Of a DNA stretch of 64,000 bases, positions 1-7,486 are shown in pieces. The stretch spans positions 57,616-121,615 of the forward strand of contig JAKSMX010000005.1 in the NCBI GenBank assembly GCA_024400305.1, read 5' to 3'. The stretch is from Bacteroidales bacterium (lineage in GTDB: Bacteria > Bacteroidota > Bacteroidia > Bacteroidales > F082). The notes beneath the pieces were generated by a model. The model was not told where the DNA came from. It made no database searches and was given only the letters and a program-made list of their open reading frames with translations. The first letter of the stretch is position 1. The number at the start of each line of letters is the position of its first letter. A program made the translations under genes and the position numbers.

Positions 1-220
1 TGAGAAACGAAATGTCGAAATTGGCGTTTTTTGGAATCGCTATGTATTTTGAAACATATCTGACATTCGGTTCTCCTTGGTTCGCCGTTATGAGATTTGA
101 ACAGATTGGATTTTTCGATGGCGAGATTTCAAGTTTTATGGTGTCGTTGGTGGCAAAGACGATGTTGCTGATGGCGATGGCCAACAGTGTCATCAGTAGT
201 TTCTTTGCCGTGTTTTTCAT
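1..220 (-). CDS. N-terminus of a secreted protein, possibly C25 (gingipain-like) peptidase (partial)
   Basis: An open frame of 73 codons runs off the left window edge. It starts MKNTAKKLLMTLLAIAISN, a Lys-rich start followed by a hydrophobic stretch and FA-T, so a cleavable signal peptide is likely. The mature part contains GEPNVRYVSKYIAIPKNA, which resembles the G-x-P...P-x-x-A pattern of C25 peptidase propeptides. That assignment is weak because the catalytic domain lies outside the window. The start is only about 25 nt beyond the U-tract of the rpmH terminator, so transcription may come from read-through or an overlapping promoter. Confidence 0.45.
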   Translation of the reverse strand, partial: MKNTAKKLLMTLLAIAISNIVFATNDTIKLEISPSKNPICSNLITANQGEPNVRYVSKYIAIPKNANFDISFL

Positions 221-244
221 GATTCGGATTTTGTCTTTGCAGTT

Positions 245-280
245 AAAAAAAAGAGGCAATACCGATTGCCTCCTTTTTTT
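245..280 (-). terminator. Rho-independent terminator after rpmH
   Basis: The 8-bp stem gaggcaat/attgcctc (253-260 and 265-272) with a 4-nt loop is flanked by A-runs on one side and T-runs on the other. Read on the minus strand it ends in eight T residues, 35-70 nt after the rpmH stop. Confidence 0.85.
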
Positions 281-314
281 AACCTTAAATAATTATAGGT
301 ACGGCTTCGCCGAA

Positions 315-461
315 TCAATACTCGTCAGATACTGTGAGTTTTTTTCTGCCTTTGGCGCGGCGGGCTTTCAAAACCTTGCGGCCATTAGCTGTTGACATTC
401 TTTCTCTGAAACCGTGTTTGTTCTTGCGTCTCCTGTTCGATGGTTGAAATGTACGTTTCAT
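315..461 (-). CDS. rpmH: 50S ribosomal protein L34
   Basis: The 48-residue product begins [19 protein letters not shown], and the rest ([22 protein letters not shown]) is the standard L34 signature. L34 is a small, very basic protein of the large ribosomal subunit that binds 23S rRNA. The ATG at 461 is the only start giving the conserved MKRTFQP beginning. It has its own promoter-like element about 40 nt upstream and a strong terminator just downstream, so it looks monocistronic. It is not next to rnpA, dnaA or yidC as in many other bacteria, which is usual for Bacteroidetes. Confidence 0.97.
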   Translation of the reverse strand: MKRTFQPSNRRRKNKHGFRERMSTANGRKVLKARRAKGRKKLTVSDEY

Positions 462-502
462 TGTCTTATGTTTATTTTTATTTTTTTCTCTTAATCAGAG
501 CG

Positions 503-510
503 CAAAATTA
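503..510 (-). promoter_or_regulatory. Bacteroidetes-type -7 element for rpmH
   Basis: On the minus strand this reads TAATTTTG, matching the TAnnTTTG -7 consensus of the Bacteroidetes primary sigma factor. No clear -33 TTG is visible. The predicted start leaves a leader of about 35-40 nt. Confidence 0.55.
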
Positions 511-631
511 GTAAATTTTTTCATTCGAAAAACATTTTCTTTGAAAAAAATATTTAAGTTGCAACATGTTGTTTATTAGTATGTTGCAACTTAATTCTCT
601 TAACTCTGTTCTCTGCTCTCTTAACTGATTG

Positions 632-2086
632 CTATTTTTCAGGCACATTTTTCAATGTTTCTGTCAGGAAATCCCAGAAAAGTTGCACCGTTTCGATGAG
701 AAGTGCTTCGTCTGGTGAATGCGGGTGCACGAGGGTCGGGCCGAATGACATCATGTCCCAGTTCGGGTATTTCGCACCGAGGATGCCGCATTCGAGGCCG
801 GCGTGTACGACCATGACTTTCGGTTCTTTGCCGAACTTGTCTTTGTACACATTCTTCATCGTGGCGAGGATGGGGCTGTTGATGTTCGGTTGCCAACCGT
901 GATATTCTCCTGATGACTCTGCGTGTGCGCCGTTGTCAATCAAGACGTTGCGGATTTCGCTCGCGAGTTTGTCTTTGAGGTCATCGACAAGGCCTCTCTG
1001 CAATGAGCAGGTGACAATCTTGCCGTTCTCCATCTTGACGATGGCGAGGTTCGATGATGTCTCGACAGTGCCTTCAAAGTCTTTCGACATGCCGATGACA
1101 CCGTTTGGATATTTCGCGATGGCTGTCATCAAATTCTTGAATGTCTTGTTGTCGATGACTTCCGCCGGCATTTCGGCTTCAGCGATTGTGACTATTGCAT
1201 CGGGTTCTGTCTCTTTGAACTGTTCTTTTACAACTGTTTCATATTCAGTGATATAAGCTTTGAGATCTTCGGCTTTTTCGGCTGGGACGACGATTGTCGC
1301 GAACGATTCGCGTGGGATAGCGTTGCGCAGACTGCCGCCGCTGATTGTGGCAAGACGGATGTCAAATTTCTGTGACACCATGATTAATAAGGTGTTCATG
1401 ATCTTGTTTGCGTTGCCTCTTCCAAGGTTGATGTCCATTCCTGAATGTCCGCCTTTAAGACCTTTTACTGCGAGTTCGAAGGCTTTCATGCCGTCGGCGA
1501 CTTTCTCCATTTTCGGGGAGAAAGTTCCTGTCGTGTCGATGCCGCCGGCGCAGCCGACGTAAAGTTCGCCTTCTGTTTCCGAGTCCATGTTGAGGAGGAT
1601 GTCACCGTGAAGAACGTCAGCCTTGAGAGCGTTGGCTCCCGTCATGCCGGTCTCTTCGTCGATGGTGAAGAGTGCTTCGATAGGGCCGTGTTCGAGTGTC
1701 TTTGATGCGAGGACACCCATTGCCGCCGCCGCACCGACGCCGTTGTCAGCACCGAGTGTCGTGCCTTTCGCACGAACCCAGCCGTTGTCAACGTAAGTCT
1801 CGATGGGGTCGTTCTCGAAATCGTGGGCGCAGTCGGCGTTTTTCTGCGGAACCATGTCGATGTGAGCCTGAAGAATCACACCACGGCGGTTCTCGTAACC
1901 AGGTGTCGCCGGCTTTCTGATGATTACGTTGCCGATTTCATCGACGATGGTTTCAAGTCCGAGGTCTTCTCCGAACTTCTTCATGAATGCAATAACTTTC
2001 GCCTCTTTTTTTGAAGGACGTGGAATCTGTGTCAGACTGTAGAAGTTTTCAAACACTTCCTGTGGTTGTAAGCCTTTAATGCTCAT
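632..2086 (-). CDS. pepD: Aminoacyl-histidine dipeptidase (cytosol nonspecific dipeptidase, M20C)
   Basis: This 484-residue product is a cytosolic zinc metallopeptidase that hydrolyses dipeptides such as Xaa-His. The metal ligands of the family are visible in order: H in QAHIDMVPQK, D in TTLGADNGVG, the catalytic E pair in TIDEETGMTGA, D in LLNMDSETEG, and the C-terminal H in VHPHSPDE. Residues about 190-395 form the inserted lid/dimerisation domain. The length is usual for the family (about 480-490). It lies 129 bp downstream of the acetyltransferase gene, on the same strand, and is probably a separate unit. It fits peptide and amino-acid fermentation. Confidence 0.95.
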   Translation of the reverse strand: MSIKGLQPQEVFENFYSLTQIPRPSKKEAKVIAFMKKFGEDLGLETIVDEIGNVIIRKPATPGYENRRGVILQAHIDMVPQKNADCAHDFENDPIETYVDNGWVRAKGTTLGADNGVGAAAAMGVLASKTLEHGPIEALFTIDEETGMTGANALKADVLHGDILLNMDSETEGELYVGCAGGIDTTGTFSPKMEKVADGMKAFELAVKGLKGGHSGMDINLGRGNANKIMNTLLIMVSQKFDIRLATISGGSLRNAIPRESFATIVVPAEKAEDLKAYITEYETVVKEQFKETEPDAIVTIAEAEMPAEVIDNKTFKNLMTAIAKYPNGVIGMSKDFEGTVETSSNLAIVKMENGKIVTCSLQRGLVDDLKDKLASEIRNVLIDNGAHAESSGEYHGWQPNINSPILATMKNVYKDKFGKEPKVMVVHAGLECGILGAKYPNWDMMSFGPTLVHPHSPDEALLIETVQLFWDFLTETLKNVPEK

Positions 2087-2215
2087 TGTGTTATCTTTTT
2101 ATTTGTGTTAAAATTACTTTTTAAAATTCAATCTGCTAAAATAGGAAATATTTCAGAAAAGCTGACAAATATTTTTGCTTTTCTTTTGAAACCTCAACTT
2201 TATAACTTTCAAACT

Positions 2216-2686
2216 TTATAACTTGTCAATGGTGCTTTCATCAAGCCGGTATATCGTCCATTCGTCCATCGATCTGGCTCCCAACGACTTGTAGAAATTT
2301 ATCGAAGGTGTGTTCCAATCGAGGCAGACCCATTCCATGCGGCCGCAGTGGCGTTTCTTCGCGAGATGCGCGAGGTGGAGCAGGAGAGCCTTGCCGTAAC
2401 CGAGGCCTCTTTTTTCAGGGATTACGAATAAATCTTCAAGATAAAGGCCTTTTCTTCCGACAAATGTCGAGAAATTGTGGAAGAACAATGCGAATCCGAC
2501 AGGTATGCCGTCTTCGCAGCCGAACACGACTTCGGCGTCTTTTTTCACAAACAACGAATCGTAAATCGTCGCTTCGTCAGCTTCGACCTCGTCAATCATT
2601 TTTTCGTAAACGGCGAGTTTCTTGATGAACTCAAGCACCAAACCCGCCTCGTTCTCTTCGGCTTTTCTTATTGTAAATGAACTCAT
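2216..2686 (-). CDS. GNAT-family N-acetyltransferase, SSAT (diamine acetyltransferase)-like
   Basis: The 156-residue protein has the GNAT fold with the acetyl-CoA loop at RGLGYGKALL. It also carries features of the spermidine/diamine acetyltransferase branch: FFHNFSTFVGRKGLYLEDLFV, WVCLDWNTPSINFYKSLGA and the C-terminal WTIYRL. Such enzymes transfer acetyl from acetyl-CoA to polyamine or thialysine amines; the actual substrate here is unknown. Its ATG overlaps the stop of the upstream iron-sulfur gene as ATGA, so it is translationally coupled to the hydrogenase-linked sensory cluster and is its last gene. Why an acetyltransferase is included there is not clear. Confidence 0.85.
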   Translation of the reverse strand: MSSFTIRKAEENEAGLVLEFIKKLAVYEKMIDEVEADEATIYDSLFVKKDAEVVFGCEDGIPVGFALFFHNFSTFVGRKGLYLEDLFVIPEKRGLGYGKALLLHLAHLAKKRHCGRMEWVCLDWNTPSINFYKSLGARSMDEWTIYRLDESTIDKL

Positions 2687-4056
2687 GATTCTTCTTCTTT
2701 CTTTCTGTGTTTGACTTTGATTTTGTCTTCTCCCCAGATGTCGTCCATGATTTTCAATGACTCGTCAAGGTCCATGGCGTTCTGTTTTTCAAGATGATGT
2801 TGGATGAACACGCATCTTGTGGCTTTGGCTCCGTTGCAGATGATGTCTTCCGCCAACGCGTCGCAGCTCGGCGCACCGCACATTCCGCAGTCAACCTGCG
2901 GGAGCATCTTCTTCAACCTGTTGATTTTGACTAATTTTTCAAGTGCCTTGGCGATGTCGCTGTCAAGGCTGATAGAACGGGCTTCGATTTCGCCTACTTC
3001 GATGTTGTCAAGCAGGAAGTCGCGCTCCTCCTCCACTTCTTTGGCGCGTGTCATCTCGCCGCGGCGTTCTTTTCCCGCAACGTAACGCGCCCTTGCGAAC
3101 ATTCTTTCGCAAGTCAGAAATCTGTTGTTGTATGTCAAAATCCCGCCAGGACAACTCTGGTCACAGGCGCGCAGTTCGAGAAATTCGACACCTTCAATCT
3201 CTTCGCTTTCAACCTTTTCTAAAAACTCTATGGAGTTGTCCATGCCGTCTATCGACAGGGAATGTTCCGACACCGATAGGCGTCTCTCGCCGTTTGTCAA
3301 AGAAGTCAGGATGCTGTCGGAATTGAGCTGTGCTACAGGCAGTTTCACCTCCTTGTAGTCGTGACCTTGCTCCTTGATTTTCTTATAGACGCGGTTGTAG
3401 AGTGAGTCCATGTTGATGACGCCGTCAACGGGAGATTTCTCTTCTCCGACAGGGCTTTTCACGGCTGCTATTTTCGCGGCGCACGGTGTGACGTAAAACA
3501 CGCCGATGTCTTCCGGCCGCCAGCCGTCTTTTTCGAGTTTCCTCCTTATATACATCGCGGTGATGTCGAGCGGTGCCTTGATTGGGATGAGATTTTCCAC
3601 CAATCCGGGGAATTTTATCTGTATGAGACGCACGATGGCCGGGCAGAATGTCGAGATGAGCGGCTTGGTGTTGTCGGCACGTTCTAATTTGTTCTTCGCT
3701 TCAGTGTAGATGGGCACCGTTATCTCTGTCTCGATGACGTGTTGGAACCCTATCTCGTTGAGTATGGCATATATACGTGAAACGCTGATGTCGTCTTTGA
3801 ACTGTCCGAGGAACACCGCGGGGATGAGAGCCACGCGGCACGGGTATTTGAAAATCTCCTCGAAGTCGTCTTGCTTGACGAAGATAGCTTTATGCGGGCA
3901 GGCGATGAAGCAGTTGCCGCAGTCGAGGCAGCGGGCTTCGTCGATATATGCTTTCCCGCCGTGTACGCGGATGGCCTCGGTAGGGCACACCCTGATGCAA
4001 TGCGAGCAGCCTTCGCAAACGTTTTCGTTTATCTGTAGAGCGTGATAAAATGCCAT
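2683..4056 (-). CDS. [FeFe]-hydrogenase-like iron-sulfur protein, probably sensory
   Basis: The 457-residue protein begins with two [4Fe-4S] motifs: C14/C17/C20/C24 and C43/C46/C49/C53. An [FeFe]-hydrogenase large-subunit domain follows (about 70-325). The Cys residues that hold the H-cluster cubane are conserved: STFCPA (138), TPCAAK (191) and ACDQSCPGG (298 and 302). The usual TSCCP loop reads STFCP, so the Cys that relays protons in active enzymes is Phe. The C-terminus has a further Fe-S motif with C390, C393, C398 and C415. Together with the neighbouring HATPase, DRTGG and PHP genes this points to a redox or H2 sensor rather than a catalytic hydrogenase; that is inference. Confidence 0.88.
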   Translation of the reverse strand: MAFYHALQINENVCEGCSHCIRVCPTEAIRVHGGKAYIDEARCLDCGNCFIACPHKAIFVKQDDFEEIFKYPCRVALIPAVFLGQFKDDISVSRIYAILNEIGFQHVIETEITVPIYTEAKNKLERADNTKPLISTFCPAIVRLIQIKFPGLVENLIPIKAPLDITAMYIRRKLEKDGWRPEDIGVFYVTPCAAKIAAVKSPVGEEKSPVDGVINMDSLYNRVYKKIKEQGHDYKEVKLPVAQLNSDSILTSLTNGERRLSVSEHSLSIDGMDNSIEFLEKVESEEIEGVEFLELRACDQSCPGGILTYNNRFLTCERMFARARYVAGKERRGEMTRAKEVEEERDFLLDNIEVGEIEARSISLDSDIAKALEKLVKINRLKKMLPQVDCGMCGAPSCDALAEDIICNGAKATRCVFIQHHLEKQNAMDLDESLKIMDDIWGEDKIKVKHRKKEEES

Positions 4057-4107
4057 AATCTCAAATTTTTAAATCTTTAAATCTTTGAATCTTTGAATCA
4101 AAGGAAT

Positions 4108-4521
4108 CTACGCTAAATTCACTTCCATTTCAACTGTCGTCCCGACTCCAACCGTGGATTGCACGTTGAGGCGGTCAACGTTTTTCTTGATGTTCGGCAG
4201 TCCCATGCCGGCGCCGAAGCCCATGTCGCGGACTTCCGGCGAGGCGGTGCTGTTGCCTTCCTGCATCGCCCAGTCGATGTCGGGGATGCCTGGACCCTTG
4301 TCGATGACGCGGAGAAGTATCTTGCCGGCGTCGATGTCGGCGGTGACCTTGCCACCGTAGGCGTGGGCGATCGCGTTGACCTCGGCCTCGTAAAGGGCGA
4401 CGACGACGCGTTTCACTATCGAAGGATTCACACTGAGTTGCTTGAGCGTCTTCTTTATCGAGCTTGAGGCCGAACCGGCATTGACGAAATCTCCTTCTAT
4501 TATTGTGTATTCTAAATGCAT
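4108..4521 (-). CDS. HATPase protein, RsbW-like (anti-sigma kinase family)
   Basis: The 137-residue protein is a stand-alone GHKL ATP-binding domain. The N box is ALYEAEVNAIAHAYGG, the G1 box DKGPGIPDID, and the G2 box FGAGMGLPNIKKNVDRL. RsbW-type proteins of this size bind ATP and phosphorylate or sequester partner proteins. The start at 4521 (MHLEYTIIEG) is chosen because a longer frame beginning at 4602 would overlap the upstream DRTGG gene by 67 bp and add residues unlike the family. It sits 51 nt upstream of the [FeFe]-hydrogenase-like gene. RsbW-like genes are recurrent neighbours of multimeric [FeFe]-hydrogenases in clostridia and Thermotogales. No anti-anti-sigma (STAS) partner is visible nearby. 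Confidence 0.88.
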   Translation of the reverse strand: MHLEYTIIEGDFVNAGSASSSIKKTLKQLSVNPSIVKRVVVALYEAEVNAIAHAYGGKVTADIDAGKILLRVIDKGPGIPDIDWAMQEGNSTASPEVRDMGFGAGMGLPNIKKNVDRLNVQSTVGVGTTVEMEVNLA

Positions 4522-4535
4522 AACAGTAATTTTAG

Positions 4536-4880
4536 TTAATAAATGGATTTCAGACCCGCTTCCCAGAGTATGCCGCACGCTTTGAACATCGAGTAGTCGC
4601 ATTCCAAAAGGACCATGTTGTTGTCTTCGGCGAGTTCAATCATTTCCGGAGTCGGTTTTTTCTTCCTTACGAACACCACGATGTCAAGATTGCCCATCTC
4701 ACACGTGCGGATTGTCTGCATGGTGCATAACCCGGTGACGATTATCGGGAAGTTGTCGTCCAATGTCAGAACCTCTGACATGAGGTCGGAGGCAAACACT
4801 ATGTCCTGTTCCTCGTTGAGACGTTCCTGTCCGCAAACCACCCTGGCGTTCAATAATTTGGCTATTTCAGATAGTTTCAT
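4536..4880 (-). CDS. DRTGG-domain protein
   Basis: The 114-residue product begins MKLSEIAKLLNARVVCGQE and consists of a single DRTGG-type domain. In larger proteins this domain lies next to CBS domains or HPr-kinase-like regions, and it is thought to bind a small ligand. Its own function is not known. It is related to the 111-residue protein at 6291-6626: both share the LxARVxxG/LGLKVLAGE start, the DL(M/L)S(E/D)V motif and a C-terminal LLECDYSMF/LQTSMPTFE stretch. It lies between the two HATPase genes, a classic arrangement near electron-bifurcating hydrogenases. Confidence 0.85.
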   Translation of the reverse strand: MKLSEIAKLLNARVVCGQERLNEEQDIVFASDLMSEVLTLDDNFPIIVTGLCTMQTIRTCEMGNLDIVVFVRKKKPTPEMIELAEDNNMVLLECDYSMFKACGILWEAGLKSIY

Positions 4881-4907
4881 TTTGTATAATGTTGATGTTA
4901 TTTGTGA

Positions 4908-5456
4908 TTATTCGTTATAATGAATCTCCTTCAGATTCTCCTGAATCATCTCCTTCAGGTATTTCATGATGTTGATGTCGTTCATTGACATTCCGTCAAG
5001 GGCTTCCTTGATCTCGTCGGTGTCGAACACAAATTCGTCATCGTCGGTGATGTGCCGGTAGATGAAGTGTATGTCTTCGTGGGCGGCGAAAAGCATCACG
5101 AGGGTGCCTGCGAGGTCGCCCATCGGCGGGCGGTCGATGTTGTCGTGCTGGAACCAGAAGTTGAGCGTGGTGCCCTTGCCGACCTCGCTCTCAATCTTCA
5201 TGCCGCCGCCGCAGTTCTCGGTGTTCATCTTGATCAAAGGCAATCCGAGCCCGACTTTCCTCGTCGTCCTCGATGTCGTCCACGGGTCGGTTACTTTGGC
5301 GAGGAACTCCGGCGACATGCCTTTGCCGTTGTCCTTGATGGTGAAGGCATATACGTTGTCTTTCAGGCTGTCCTTGATGGTCAGCTCGACAAGCGTGGAG
5401 TTGGCCGCGGTGGAATTCTCCATCAGATCATATACATGTAATGCTAATTCTTTCAT
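4908..5456 (-). CDS. HATPase-domain (histidine kinase-like ATP-binding) protein
   Basis: The 182-residue protein has a GHKL ATP-binding domain in residues 1-105. The N box is DLMENSTAANST, the G1 box KDNGKGMS, and the G2 box KVGLGLPLIKMNTENCGG. No histidine phospho-acceptor or membrane segment is present. A C-terminal extension of about 75 residues, rich in Asp and Glu, follows. The start overlaps the stop of the upstream PHP gene by 4 nt (ATGA), so translation is probably coupled. It may act with the DRTGG and RsbW-like proteins as a soluble kinase or ATP-dependent switch. This is inferred from context. Confidence 0.85.
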   Translation of the reverse strand: MKELALHVYDLMENSTAANSTLVELTIKDSLKDNVYAFTIKDNGKGMSPEFLAKVTDPWTTSRTTRKVGLGLPLIKMNTENCGGGMKIESEVGKGTTLNFWFQHDNIDRPPMGDLAGTLVMLFAAHEDIHFIYRHITDDDEFVFDTDEIKEALDGMSMNDINIMKYLKEMIQENLKEIHYNE

Positions 5457-6235
5457 CCGTATAAAAGTTGTAGTTTTTCTTGTGGTTCTGCGTCAACATA
5501 TCTGCCATCCTCGCCGTGAAGTGTCCTGCGGAACTCGTCAAAAGTGAGGTCGTACATGTGGAACACGCAGTGTACCTCTCCGATGATGTGCAGAAAATGA
5601 GCGTCGCTGCTCTTCGTGAACATGAATTTCTTCAGATATGCGAACTTCTTCAGAAAATCGGGTTTCTTGACATGCTTCGAGATCTCTAACGCGTCGGCCT
5701 TGATGTCGGGCGGAATGAAACCGAGCTGCGACATCAAGCTCGATGCCGGCTTGTTGACGTGCGCCGGCACGAAGAGACCGCCGATTTCATGCACCTTGTC
5801 GTAAAGAGTATCGAGGTCGCAGTCGAGTGCCGACCACAGCAGCCATTCCTCTTCACCGACAACCTCCTCGTCTTTATCGACGATGAGCTGGTAGCCGAAT
5901 TTCTCTTCATCCAAAGGGATGTGCGGCAGATGCTCGTCAAGGAACTCCTGGAACTTGTCGAGCTGCTCGTCGTTCTCGAAGTAGGCCAAGGCGTGAGCCT
6001 CTTCCTGTGTGGTTATCTCCACGCCTCCGATGACGAACACGCCCATCTCGCGGCCGATCTGCTGCGCCACCTTCACCTGACGGGTGCTGTTGTGGTCGCA
6101 GATGGCAATCATGTCGAGATGCAGTTTTTTCGCCTGCTCCACGATGGCGGTCGGCGACATGTAGATGTCACCGCACGGCGATAGCACCGTGTGAATATGC
6201 AGGTCAGCCCGATATTGCTTCAGTTCTGTTTCCAT
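5453..6235 (-). CDS. PHP-domain phosphoesterase-like protein
   Basis: The 260-residue protein carries PHP metal-binding motifs: ADLHIHTVLSPCGD (HxH), AICDHNS (DH), GVEITTQEEAHAL (E and H) and SSDAH near the C-terminus. PHP proteins are metal-dependent phosphatases or nucleases; the substrate here is unknown. A segment of about 65 residues between the second and third metal regions looks like an insertion. The gene is the second of the minus-strand sensory cluster, 55 nt downstream of the first DRTGG gene, and overlaps the next HATPase gene by 4 nt. PHP genes are frequent in clusters that contain RsbW-like, DRTGG and [FeFe]-hydrogenase-like genes. Confidence 0.9.
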   Translation of the reverse strand: METELKQYRADLHIHTVLSPCGDIYMSPTAIVEQAKKLHLDMIAICDHNSTRQVKVAQQIGREMGVFVIGGVEITTQEEAHALAYFENDEQLDKFQEFLDEHLPHIPLDEEKFGYQLIVDKDEEVVGEEEWLLWSALDCDLDTLYDKVHEIGGLFVPAHVNKPASSLMSQLGFIPPDIKADALEISKHVKKPDFLKKFAYLKKFMFTKSSDAHFLHIIGEVHCVFHMYDLTFDEFRRTLHGEDGRYVDAEPQEKLQLLYG

Positions 6236-6290
6236 CAGTGTGAGTTTTGAAATCTCAGGTGAATCTTGATTTCCCTCTTGACTTTCCTCC

Positions 6291-6626
6291 TTAATTTTTT
6301 AACAGATTATAAACCAACCCAGCGATTTCGAACGTCGGCATTGACGTTTGCAAAATCGGCAGCCCTTCTTCGTTTGATTGGTTGATGGTGTCTTCGTTGG
6401 CACCGAGATCTTTGACGAGGATGATGCACGACATCTCTTTTAAGGATGCCACCGCCATTACGTTTTTATGAGTCTGCAGAGTGATCCAGATATTTCCTTC
6501 TTGTGCGTTGCCCATCACGTCGCTGAGCAGGTCGGAGATGTAACATCCGTCGATTTCGCGGTCAAGGCCGTTTTCGCCTGCAAGGACTTTGAGTCCTAAT
6601 TTGTCAACTAATTCTTGTACTTTCAT
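6291..6626 (-). CDS. DRTGG-domain protein, first gene of the sensory cluster
   Basis: The 111-residue protein starts MKVQELVDKLGLKVLAGENG and is a single DRTGG domain, paralogous to the product of 4536-4880. It ends in EIAGLVYNLLKN with no other domain. It is the first gene of a run of seven minus-strand genes, with a Bacteroidetes-type promoter about 40 nt upstream. Its function is unknown. Single-domain DRTGG proteins occur next to trimeric hydrogenase and NuoE/NuoF-like genes in several anaerobes, and the hydrogenase operon is 2 kb away on the other strand. Confidence 0.85.
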   Translation of the reverse strand: MKVQELVDKLGLKVLAGENGLDREIDGCYISDLLSDVMGNAQEGNIWITLQTHKNVMAVASLKEMSCIILVKDLGANEDTINQSNEEGLPILQTSMPTFEIAGLVYNLLKN

Positions 6627-6662
6627 TTTGTTTGCAATTTATAAGTTCTTAAAAGTGGGCTG

Positions 6663-6694
6663 CAAATATATGAAATTATTTACAACATTTCAAA
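6663..6694 (-). promoter_or_regulatory. Promoter of the sensory cluster
   Basis: On the minus strand the region carries TTTG (6694-6691) and TATATTTG (6670-6663) separated by 20 nt, a good fit to the Bacteroidetes -33/-7 consensus. It would start transcription about 30 nt before the first DRTGG gene. Confidence 0.6.
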
Positions 6695-6758
6695 TTTTTT
6701 TAGAAAAATTTATTTTGAAATAACTGTTGCGATTTTCCCGTTTCGCATGAAAAAGTGT

Positions 6759-6766
6759 TATTTTTG
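6759..6766 (+). promoter_or_regulatory. -7 element of the queH transcript
   Basis: TATTTTTG matches TAnnTTTG. No convincing -33 motif is present. It implies a leader of about 95 nt before queH and makes this a divergent promoter region. Confidence 0.5.
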
Positions 6767-6867
6767 CAACGTGATTTGTCTCGTTTTTGATGTAAATTCT
6801 TTATGTGCGTTTTTTTTGATGCAGTTTTGAAATTACAATTAAACATTGATAATTAATAATTTACGTA

Positions 6868-7476
6868 ATGAAAAAAGAATTTGAGATAAAAGTGCCGGGC
6901 GGAGCTTCAAAAGTGTTGCTCCACACATGTTGCGCACCATGCTCGTCGGCGATAATCGAGTGCCTGATGAAAAACGGCATCACGCCTTACATATATTATT
7001 GTAATCCGAACATTTTCCCTTTTGAGGAATATGAAATCAGGAAGAATGAGTGTACACGCTATGCGCAATCGCTCGGTTTGCAGATAATTGACGATGATTA
7101 CGACCATGAAAAATGGCGTGTTGAGATGGCAGGTCTCGAAAACGAGCCTGAATGCGGCGGCAGATGTCTTAAATGTTTCAAATACAGATTGTTACGTACC
7201 GCAAAATATGCTCATGAGAATGGTTTTTCCGTAATTGCAACAACATTGGCGTCGAGCCGGTGGAAAAGTCTTGAGCAGATTGAGGAAGCCGGAAATTTCG
7301 CCGTGTCGCATTTCAACGATGTGGTCTTCTGGGCGCAAAACTGGAGAAAAGGCGGCCTTCAGGAACGCAGACTGCAAATAATAAAGGAATACGGCTTTTA
7401 TAACCAGCTGTACTGCGGATGTGAGTTTTCGATGAGGAAAAATGTTGTAAATGAATGCGTTGATGGTGAAAAATGA
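6868..7476 (+). CDS. queH: Epoxyqueuosine reductase QueH
   Basis: The 202-residue protein belongs to the QueH (DUF208) family, which reduces epoxyqueuosine to queuosine, the last step of tRNA wobble-base synthesis, without the cobalamin used by QueG. Conserved cysteines of the metal centres are visible: LLHTCCAPCSSA near the N-terminus, ECGGRCLKCF in the middle and LYCGCEFS near the end. The length is normal. It is followed at 10 nt by a nucleotidyltransferase-like gene on the same strand. Other queuosine genes are not in the window. Confidence 0.95.
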   Translation: MKKEFEIKVPGGASKVLLHTCCAPCSSAIIECLMKNGITPYIYYCNPNIFPFEEYEIRKNECTRYAQSLGLQIIDDDYDHEKWRVEMAGLENEPECGGRCLKCFKYRLLRTAKYAHENGFSVIATTLASSRWKSLEQIEEAGNFAVSHFNDVVFWAQNWRKGGLQERRLQIIKEYGFYNQLYCGCEFSMRKNVVNECVDGEK

Positions 7477-7486
7477 TGCTTTTAAT

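Noticed and set aside
12-395. 127-codon plus-strand open frame at the left edge
   Set aside because: It crosses the rpmH gene and its terminator on the opposite strand; the minus-strand readings (signal peptide, L34) are convincing.
4522-4602. Longer start for the RsbW-like gene
   Set aside because: It would overlap the upstream DRTGG gene by 67 bp and add residues unlike the family.
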